NCBI RefSeq assembly: GCF_001895025.1
Contig: NZ_BCXI01000048.1
Location: forward strand, 1 to 53,609
Reading direction: 5' to 3'
Source: Rhodococcus zopfii NBRC 100606 = JCM 9919
Lineage (GTDB): Bacteria; Actinomycetota; Actinomycetes; Mycobacteriales; Mycobacteriaceae
Length of the DNA stretch: 53,609 bases
Position numbers and translations under genes: made by a program. Of the stretch, positions 48,002-53,609 are shown piece by piece. The notes beneath the pieces were generated by a model. The model did no database searches. It was not told where the DNA came from and worked only from the letters and a program-made list of their open reading frames with translations. Every line of letters starts with the position of its first letter. Positions within the stretch are counted from its first letter, which is position 1.

Positions 48002-48403
48002 AACGCCCCTCCTGCCCGAAGGCAGGGGATTCCCGACTCAGACGGCAACCGCCACCACCCGGAAGGAGGTGATCCGCTTGAAGCCAGGCCGGCCCCGGCC
48101 TTTGACCGTGAACGAGGCATCCAATGCCTGCGCGTAGGTGCGCAGCATCTGCTGCTGAGCGACCTGGGAACCATCCCGCAGCCACGACGAGCGGGCCCGG
48201 GTGGCGGTCAGCTGCTTGCTCAGTTTCGCGAACGTCGGCTTCGCGCCGGTCCCGGATCGGTGGACCGCTTCGTTCCACAGGAACCGGCAGCGATGCCACT
48301 CCTCGATCAGGGCGCGTTCGGCGGTGGCACCCGGCCGCAACCGGTAGTTGTAGCGCACCACCTCGGTCCCCATGCCCGGCACGCTAACCGACACCACCGA
48401 CAA
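48002..48403 (-). mobile_element. Internally deleted tnpB element (IS200/IS605 type)
   Basis: The minus strand encodes only the N-terminal ~100 residues of TnpB: VVRYNYRLRPGATAERALI, then WHRCRFLWNEAVHRSG and LRTYAQALDASF. The frame then runs directly into a stop at 48038. Immediately beyond is the hairpin CCTGCC-CGAA-GGCAGG (48011-48026), typical of the right end and omega-RNA of such elements, closing near TTAA at 48001. The RuvC and zinc-finger parts are gone. It separates the Rieske gene from the NTF2-like genes and could influence their transcription. Confidence 0.7.
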
Positions 48404-48485
48404 GGTTTACCCGACACCACATACCGGAAGGAGGACGGCGCTTGCGCTCCCTCGTGAACAAGGGAGTATCCGCGCCGAACATCAG

Positions 48486-48956
48486 ATGACCGTGACACAG
48501 GTCGAGGACATCCTCGACGACCACACCGGGCACGCCCGCCGGGTCCTCGAATACAGCCTCGTCACCAAGCGCCTGGTCGACGAGGCGAAGCAGCCCGGTT
48601 TCACAATTGACAGCTGGGCACCCCTGGCCGAACTGGTGGCGGTCGACGAGTTCGAACGCGTGGGGAACTTCAAAGAAGTGATGGACTGGTCCGGATACGT
48701 GGAGTTCCTGACGAATTGGGCGAAGTCCTCCGAATGGGAGTGCACCTTCAAACGCATCACCGAGACCGCCGGCGTGGTGTTCCTCGAACTCGAAGAGCGC
48801 AGCCGCATCGGCGATTTCAGCAGTGTCGTCAACTCGGTGTCGGTGTACGAATTCGACGACACCGGCCACATCCGGCACATCGACGTCTATCTGCAGATGG
48901 CGCTGCCCGAGACCGGGATGCTCGGCAGCTACGACAACGTGAACATCTCGGAGTGA
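48486..48956 (+). CDS. NTF2-like protein 1
   Basis: 156 residues with the alpha+beta cone pattern of the NTF2/SnoaL superfamily: an N-terminal helix, FKEVMDWSGYVEFLTNW, then strands ECTFKRITETAGVVFLELEE and GHIRHIDVYLQMALP. Ring-hydroxylating oxygenase beta subunits, ketosteroid isomerases and SnoaL cyclases share this fold, so here it could be a small oxygenase subunit or an isomerase. The start ATG has only a weak ribosome-binding site. A deleted tnpB element lies just upstream; the original spacing to the Rieske gene was probably tighter. Confidence 0.7.
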   Translation: MTVTQVEDILDDHTGHARRVLEYSLVTKRLVDEAKQPGFTIDSWAPLAELVAVDEFERVGNFKEVMDWSGYVEFLTNWAKSSEWECTFKRITETAGVVFLELEERSRIGDFSSVVNSVSVYEFDDTGHIRHIDVYLQMALPETGMLGSYDNVNISE

Positions 48957-49020
48957 CCGTCCGTCCCACTCCCCCACCGCATCGAATCCCCAGCACGAGA
49001 ATCACATCGAGAGGATCCGG

Positions 49021-49560
49021 ATGAACAACGAGCAGCGCATCGCCCAGCATCGTCGCCTCGCCGAGAGCTACCGCAACGCGTACCTGCGCCAGGGCGTGCA
49101 GGACGGCCAGGAGTACACCGACGACAACGGCCACGAAGCCTGGAAATTCGCTCCCGACGCAATCTACACCTCCCCGTACTTCACCGGTGAGGAAGTCATC
49201 CTCATGAGCGAGGCCGTCGTCGACACCGCGAAAGCCGCGACGATGGAGGCGAAGGCGTACTCGCTCGTGTTCCCCGACTGGAAGCCGACGAGCTTCAAGT
49301 ACTGGCCCGCCGAGAACGGCGTCGTCTGGAAGACCCGCTGGCAGGGCACCACCGTCGACGGCACGACAATGGGCTTCTACAGCTACAGCTTCCTCGAGAC
49401 CAACGAGGACGGCGAGATCACCCGCTGGGAGACCCACGTCAACGACGAGTACACCCCGTTCCTCCAGGTCGCGATCGGGGCGAGCGGACCGTTCCACGGC
49501 ACCACCGCCTACATCGACGCGCTTCACCGCTGCCTCGACAAAGCCGGCGTGTCCTTGTGA
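49021..49560 (+). CDS. NTF2-like protein 2
   Basis: 179 residues, also NTF2-like: a long N-terminal helix (RIAQHRRLAESYRNAYLRQG), a WKFAPDAIYTSPYF strand region, and the antiparallel sheet WKTRWQGTTVDGTTMGFYSY then GEITRWETHVNDEYTPFL. It is not closely similar to the preceding gene by eye, so the pair may be two subunits or two enzymes. A GAGAGGA ribosome-binding site precedes the ATG. A strong hairpin follows the stop. Function unknown; context suggests a role in the same pathway as the oxygenases. Confidence 0.7.
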   Translation: MNNEQRIAQHRRLAESYRNAYLRQGVQDGQEYTDDNGHEAWKFAPDAIYTSPYFTGEEVILMSEAVVDTAKAATMEAKAYSLVFPDWKPTSFKYWPAENGVVWKTRWQGTTVDGTTMGFYSYSFLETNEDGEITRWETHVNDEYTPFLQVAIGASGPFHGTTAYIDALHRCLDKAGVSL

Positions 49561-49565
49561 CCTGA

Positions 49566-49605
49566 CGGCCCGGCGGCCCGATGGTGTTCGAAAGCCGCCG
49601 GGCCG
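49566..49605. terminator. Hairpin after NTF2-like protein 2
   Basis: CGGCCCGGCGGC and GCCGCCGGGCCG form a perfect 12-bp stem with a 16-base loop, 6 bases after the stop, followed by CCCTT. It is a likely terminator or RNA-stabilising stem, implying that the dioxygenase gene downstream has its own promoter. Confidence 0.65.
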
Positions 49606-49632
49606 CCCTTGCTGATCGGACCAAAAATCCGT

Positions 49633-49643
49633 TTGTGACACAA
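49633..49643. promoter_or_regulatory. Palindromic operator-like site before the dioxygenase gene
   Basis: TTGTGACACAA is a perfect palindrome around a central A, in an AT-richer stretch 39 bases before the start codon. It suits a repressor or Crp/GntR-type site at an internal promoter. Assignment by shape only. Confidence 0.4.
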
Positions 49644-49681
49644 CCGATTCCGTGTTTCCACGAGACACGAAAGGATTCCTC

Positions 49682-50491
49682 ATGCTCGAGACCACAGCGC
49701 TCGCTTCATCGTTCGGCATCGAAGTGACCGGGGTCGACGACCTGAACGACGACGCGGTGACCGCGCGGTTGACCGAAGCCCTGAAGTGGCGTGGTGTGCT
49801 GCTTTTCCGCGGGCTGAACCTCGACGACGAGGCCCAGCTCGCGTTCGCCCGCAGACTGGGCACGCCGGTCCAGCCGCTCCCCGGCCAGGAGATCATGACG
49901 GTCTCCCTCGACCCGGCCGTCACCCGGTCGGCCGAGTACCTGAAGGGCACCTTCAGCTGGCACATCGACGACACCACCAACGACATCCCGGCCAAGGCGA
50001 CGGTGCTCACCTGTCGCCATGTCGCCGCCGTCGGCGGCGGCACCGAGTTCGCGAGCACCTACGCCGCGTACGAGAACCTGCCCGAGGCCGAACGCAAGCG
50101 CTACGAGGGCCTGCGGGTGCTACACAGTTTCGAGGCCGCCCAGCGCACCGTCTACCCCGACCCCACCGACGAACAGGTCGCCCGCTGGCGCCATCTGCCC
50201 ACCCACGAATCCTCGCTGGTCTGGGAACGCCGCGACGGCCGCAAGTCCCTCGTCGTCGGCGCCACCGCCGATCACATCGTCGGTATGGAACCGCACGAGA
50301 GCCGGGCTCTCCTCGACGAACTGCAGGCGTGGACCACGCAGGAACGCTTCTGCTACACCCACGACTGGGAGGCGGGCGACATGGTCGTGTGGGACAACAC
50401 CGGCATGCTGCACCGAGCTCTCCCCTACGACCCGTCGTCCGAGCGTCTCATGCGACGCATCACGATTGCCGGGGACGAAGCATGGACGTGA
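49682..50491 (+). CDS. TauD/TfdA-type Fe(II)/2-oxoglutarate dioxygenase
   Basis: 269 residues from the ATG at 49682 (MLETTALASSFGIEV), which has an AAAGGA ribosome-binding site. The iron facial triad is His94 and Asp96 in SWHIDDT, with His244 in GMLHRALPYD. The arginine that binds 2-oxoglutarate lies in the following LMRRITI. The family couples 2-oxoglutarate decarboxylation to hydroxylation, often releasing a heteroatom group (sulfonate, phenoxyacetate). VLLFRGLNLDDEAQLAFARR near the N-terminus is typical. It overlaps the SDR gene by 10 bases, implying translational coupling. Confidence 0.88.
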   Translation: MLETTALASSFGIEVTGVDDLNDDAVTARLTEALKWRGVLLFRGLNLDDEAQLAFARRLGTPVQPLPGQEIMTVSLDPAVTRSAEYLKGTFSWHIDDTTNDIPAKATVLTCRHVAAVGGGTEFASTYAAYENLPEAERKRYEGLRVLHSFEAAQRTVYPDPTDEQVARWRHLPTHESSLVWERRDGRKSLVVGATADHIVGMEPHESRALLDELQAWTTQERFCYTHDWEAGDMVVWDNTGMLHRALPYDPSSERLMRRITIAGDEAWT

Positions 50492-51192
50492 GAACTGCGG
50501 TCGTCACGGGAGGCGGCTCGGGAATCGGCAAGGCCGTCGCGCAACGCCTGCGCAAGGACGGCCACCGGGTGGCGGTTCTCGATCTGAAGCCGAACGATGC
50601 GGAGTACGAATACCGGGTCGACGTCACCGACCGCGCACAGATCGACGAAGCGCTCGACGAGATCCGGCAGGAACTCGGCCCGGTCACGATCCTCGTGAAC
50701 GGCGCCGGGCTCGAGGTGTACAAGCGGTTCGTCAACCTCGAGTTCGCCGACTGGCAGCGCGCGATCGACGTCAACCTGAACAGTGTCTTCCATTGCACCC
50801 ACGCGGCGCTGCCGGACATGCTCTCCGCGGGGTGGGGGCGGATCGTGAACATCTCCTCCTCCAGCACCCATTCGGGTCAGCCGTTCATGTCGCCTTACGT
50901 CGCGGCCAAATCCGCCGTCAACGGCCTGACGAAATCCCTGGCGCTCGAATACGGCCCGAACGGCATCACCGTCAACGCCGTGCCGCCGGGCTTCGTCGAC
51001 ACCCCGATGCTGCGCAGGACCGAGGAGAAGGGACTGCTCGGCGGCACGATCGAGGAACACATCCAGCGCACCCCGGTCCGCCGTGCCGGTCGTCCCGAGG
51101 ACATCGCAGCAGCCTGCTCGTTCCTGGTGTCGGAGGAAGCCGGCTACATCACCGGGCAGATCCTCGGCGTCAACGGCGGCCGGAACACCTGA
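50482..51192 (+). CDS. Short-chain dehydrogenase/reductase
   Basis: 236 residues, classical SDR. The cofactor loop TGGGSGIGKAVA is near the N-terminus, with NGAGLEVY as the structural NNAG-type motif. The catalytic Ser is in NISSSSTHSG, and the YxxxK is Tyr139/Lys143 (YVAAKSAVNGL). An acidic residue after the second strand (VLDLKPND) suggests NAD(H) preference. It probably oxidises an alcohol made by one of the oxygenases, an inference from context. The start ATG lies inside the 3' end of the dioxygenase gene. Confidence 0.88.
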   Translation: MDVRTAVVTGGGSGIGKAVAQRLRKDGHRVAVLDLKPNDAEYEYRVDVTDRAQIDEALDEIRQELGPVTILVNGAGLEVYKRFVNLEFADWQRAIDVNLNSVFHCTHAALPDMLSAGWGRIVNISSSSTHSGQPFMSPYVAAKSAVNGLTKSLALEYGPNGITVNAVPPGFVDTPMLRRTEEKGLLGGTIEEHIQRTPVRRAGRPEDIAAACSFLVSEEAGYITGQILGVNGGRNT

Positions 51193-51214
51193 GGCTCGGC
51201 AGAGGAAAAGACAC

Positions 51215-52615
51215 GTGAAACGACAACAGCATTTCCTTGCCGGGCGGCGACGCGTGGCCGTAGCCGTGGCCGCGGTCGCACTGGTGGTCGCCGGCTGTGG
51301 CGGCCGGACCGGCACCGAAACCGAGGGCACCACGTCCGGGCAGGGCGGGTCGTCGACGGTCTCCGCGGACTTCGGTGACCTCACCGGCATCTGCCAGGAC
51401 GGCGACGCCTCCACCGCCACCACGCAGGGCGTGACCGCCGAACAGATCGAGGTCGGCGTCTTCACCGACATGGGATTCACGAAAAACTCCGAATTTGTCG
51501 ACGCAGCAAAGGTGTTCACCTCCTGGTGCAACGACAACGGCGGCATCAACGGACGCACCCTCGTCGCCAACACCCGCGACGCGAAACTCATGGAACCCCG
51601 CCAGCGCATGATCGAGGCGTGCCGCGAGGACTTCGCCCTCGTCGGCGGCGGCGCCGGGCTCGACGCCCTCGGCGTCAAGGAACGCCTCAGCTGCCTGCTG
51701 CCCAGCTTCCCCGCCCAGGCCGTGCAGGAACGCTCCGCCGGCGCCGACCTCGAGATCAGTGCCTCACCGGCGAAGATTCCCGGATACGACAACTACGCCG
51801 GGTTCCGCACCTGGGCCGTGAACGAGGCCTACCCCGAGTCGAAGGCCGCGGTTGGGATGATCAACGGTGACTCGGCGGTCACCAAGGTCATAGAGCAGAT
51901 GACCCTCGAGACTCTCGACGCGATCGGAGCCACGGTCGTCTACAACGAGCTGTACCCGGCGATGGGCGTCTCGGACTGGACGCCCTACGCTCAGGCGATC
52001 AAGAGCAAGGGCGTCAAGGGCCTGATCTTCATGGGGACCTGGGAACAGCTGGCCAAGCTCGAGGACGTCCTGACCAACATGGACTACAAGCTCGACTGGA
52101 TCGACCCCAACAACAACGCCTACAACGCCCAGTTCATCGAGTTGCTCGGCCGTTCCGCCGACTTCCAGAACAACATCGTCGACCTCAGCGGCGTGGCCCC
52201 GCTCGACAGCGACGAGGCCGCCGTCGAACAACTGAAGGCGCTGTACGCGAAGTACGCACCCGACGCGCAGATCACGCTCCCGGCGATGCGCGCCTGGTCC
52301 TCGTGGTTGCTGTTCGCCAAATCCGCCGCCGCCTGCGGCGACGACCTGACCCGAAAGTGCCTCTACGACACGGCCCGGCAGGAGACCGCCTGGACCGGTG
52401 GCGGCCTCCACGCCGCCAACGACCTGCAGAATCCCATCCCGCCGCAGCCCTGTTTCAACGTCGAGCAAGCCACCGCTGACGGCTGGGAGGCGGCCGATTT
52501 CAACCCCGACAGCGGCCTGTACCGGTGCGACATCCCCGCCCGGAAGTACACCGCCGACTTCGGGGTGCCGATGACCCTCGCCGAGGTCGGCAAGACCATG
52601 GACGACGTGCATTGA
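51215..52615 (+). CDS. ABC transporter substrate-binding lipoprotein
   Basis: 466 residues from the GTG at 51215, with an AGAGGAAA ribosome-binding site. A lipoprotein signal peptide is clear: a basic start (KRQQHFLAGRRR), a hydrophobic stretch and the lipobox VVAGC with Cys28 as the lipidated residue. The mature part resembles periplasmic-binding protein type 1 receptors of branched-chain amino acid/aromatic uptake systems (IEVGVFTDMGFTKNSEFV, WCNDNGGINGRTLV). Permease and ATPase genes are not in the window. It is 22 bases after the SDR stop. Its stop codon coincides with the right end of a tnpB element, so the C-terminus may have been trimmed. Confidence 0.85.
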   Translation: MKRQQHFLAGRRRVAVAVAAVALVVAGCGGRTGTETEGTTSGQGGSSTVSADFGDLTGICQDGDASTATTQGVTAEQIEVGVFTDMGFTKNSEFVDAAKVFTSWCNDNGGINGRTLVANTRDAKLMEPRQRMIEACREDFALVGGGAGLDALGVKERLSCLLPSFPAQAVQERSAGADLEISASPAKIPGYDNYAGFRTWAVNEAYPESKAAVGMINGDSAVTKVIEQMTLETLDAIGATVVYNELYPAMGVSDWTPYAQAIKSKGVKGLIFMGTWEQLAKLEDVLTNMDYKLDWIDPNNNAYNAQFIELLGRSADFQNNIVDLSGVAPLDSDEAAVEQLKALYAKYAPDAQITLPAMRAWSSWLLFAKSAAACGDDLTRKCLYDTARQETAWTGGGLHAANDLQNPIPPQPCFNVEQATADGWEAADFNPDSGLYRCDIPARKYTADFGVPMTLAEVGKTMDDVH

Positions 52616-52702
52616 CGTCCTCCCCGGCCTGAAGGCCGAGGATTCCTACCAGCGCCGGCGGCGCTCTCGGTGGGTTCCTGTTTCATCGAATCGTGCTCCC
52701 CG
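52611..52702 (-). ncRNA. Right end and putative omega-RNA of tnpB element
   Basis: A hairpin with GGCC-TGAA-GGCC at its tip (around 52622-52642) lies between the tnpB stop and a TCAA-type end (minus strand GTCAA, 52611-52615). This is the usual IS200/IS605 right-end and guide-RNA scaffold position. The guide would be the minus strand of the substrate-binding-protein gene's 3' end. Boundaries are inferred. Confidence 0.45.
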
Positions 52703-53608
52703 CTAGGCGGGCAGGCTTACCGTCTCTCCGCAGGCGTTTAGCCTCTCCGCCCGTCCGGCGGCGAGAATGTTCCGTGCAGCATTCAGATCCCGATCGTGGA
52801 CCGCCCCACACGGGCACGTCCAGGTGCGGACCGACAACGGCTTCTTCCCGTCCACCCGCCCGCAGTCCGAGCAGGTTTGGGTCGACGGGAAGAACCTGTC
52901 CACCTTCCCGAACACCCGCCCGTACCGGGCGGCTTTCTCCTCGAGCATCCGGGTGAACATGCCCCACCCGGCGTCGTGCACCGACTTCGCCAACCGTGTC
53001 CGCGCCAGCCCGGTGACACACAGGTCCTCGACATAGATCGCTTGGTTCTCGCGGATCAGCGTCGTGGAGTGTTTGTGCGCCCAGTCCGTGCGGGCATCGG
53101 ACACCCGGGCATGAGCCTTGGCGACTTCGATGCGGGCCTTGGCCCGGTTCCTGCTGCCTTTCTGCTTGCGGGACAGGTTCTGCTGCGCCCTGCGCAGTCG
53201 GCGTTCGGCACGGCGGAAGAACCTCGGCGACTCGATGACCGTGCCGTCCGAGAGCACCGCGAACGTGCTGAGCCCCAGATCGATCCCGACCTCGGTGTCG
53301 AGTTCCGGCAACGGCTCGTCGGTGGTGACGACCACGAACGAGGCGAAGTACCGTCCGGACGCGTCCTTGACGATCGTCACCGACGACGGCTCCGACGGCA
53401 GATCCCGGGACCAGGCGAGTTTCACATCGCCGATCTTCGGCAGCCGCAACATGCGGCCGTCGGTGACGGCGAAGCGGGCGTTGCGGGTGAACCGGATCGC
53501 CTGCCGGTTGTCGCGGCGGGACCGGAACCGCGGCGCCCCGACCCTGCGACCCCGGCGCTTGCCGGTCAGCGAGGCGAAGAAATTACGGTAGGCGGTGTTC
53601 GCGTCCGC
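52703..53608 (-). CDS. tnpB: TnpB RNA-guided nuclease (IS200/IS605 type), N-terminus beyond the window
   Basis: About 300 C-terminal residues are visible and the frame is open at the window edge. Catalytic residues appear intact: RuvC-I Asp in EVGIDLGLSTFAVL, RuvC-II Glu in AIYVEDLCVTGL, zinc finger CSDCG...CPCG, and RuvC-III Asp in VHDRDLNAARNIL. A basic nucleic-acid-binding helix (ERRLRRAQQNLSRKQKGSRN) lies between. Unlike the copy at 27629 it shows no frameshift in the visible part. No tnpA is seen; it could lie to the right or be absent. Confidence 0.92.
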   Translation of the reverse strand, partial: ADANTAYRNFFASLTGKRRGRRVGAPRFRSRRDNRQAIRFTRNARFAVTDGRMLRLPKIGDVKLAWSRDLPSEPSSVTIVKDASGRYFASFVVVTTDEPLPELDTEVGIDLGLSTFAVLSDGTVIESPRFFRRAERRLRRAQQNLSRKQKGSRNRAKARIEVAKAHARVSDARTDWAHKHSTTLIRENQAIYVEDLCVTGLARTRLAKSVHDAGWGMFTRMLEEKAARYGRVFGKVDRFFPSTQTCSDCGRVDGKKPLSVRTWTCPCGAVHDRDLNAARNILAAGRAERLNACGETVSLPA

Positions 53609-53609
53609 G

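Overview
This window looks like the chromosome of a high-GC actinobacterium of the order Corynebacteriales, most likely Rhodococcus or a close relative. The reasons are the very high GC, frequent GTG starts, the argCJBDFRGH order, the infC-rpmI-rplT-tsnR-pheST order, and a uvrA next to a metallo-beta-lactamase (MBL) fold gene. The genus is inferred from gene order and protein style, not from a search.

Positions 1-27382 are a compact housekeeping block, almost all on the minus strand. Read in the direction of transcription (right to left) it holds: uvrA; an atypical pyruvate kinase; infC-rpmI-rplT (translation) followed by an rRNA methyltransferase and pheS-pheT; a proline-rich unknown protein; the complete arginine pathway argC-J-B-D-F-R-G-H with an ARG-box-like site at the argC start; a 1008-residue protein fusing an alpha/beta hydrolase to an acyl-CoA-ligase-like domain; and trm112, a 3-methyladenine glycosylase and tyrS. 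The DUF1844 gene and the MBL-fold hydrolase are the only plus-strand genes here. infC appears to start at an AUC codon and has an intrinsic-terminator-like hairpin in its leader.

Positions 27383-33826 are a scrambled accessory junction. The 3' end of the MBL gene recurs twice more as detached fragments (29548-29599 and 32172-32251). Between and around them lie the tail of a VOC/glyoxalase gene, a decayed IS607-type element (degraded serine recombinase plus frameshifted tnpB), a phoD-like phosphatase, two small hypothetical genes, a metalloprotease-like fragment and the N-terminal scrap of a tyrosine integrase. This reads as repeated integration and deletion at the 3' end of the MBL gene.

Positions 33827-44416 hold one 3529-residue bimodular type I polyketide synthase with docking regions at both ends, no loading module and no thioesterase. 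Module 1 is KS-AT(methylmalonyl)-DH-KR-ACP. Module 2 is KS-AT(malonyl)-DH(dead)-KR-ACP. No partner synthase is in the window. A DHA2-type MFS exporter lies tail-to-tail with it.

Positions 46053-52615 start with a divergent regulatory region and then a catabolic-looking run on the plus strand: Rieske oxygenase alpha subunit, two NTF2-like proteins, a TauD-type Fe(II)/2-oxoglutarate dioxygenase, an SDR dehydrogenase and a lipoprotein substrate-binding protein of the branched-chain amino acid ABC type. A deleted tnpB element sits inside this run, and an apparently intact tnpB element abuts the stop codon of its last gene and runs off the right edge. The substrate cannot be read from the sequence.
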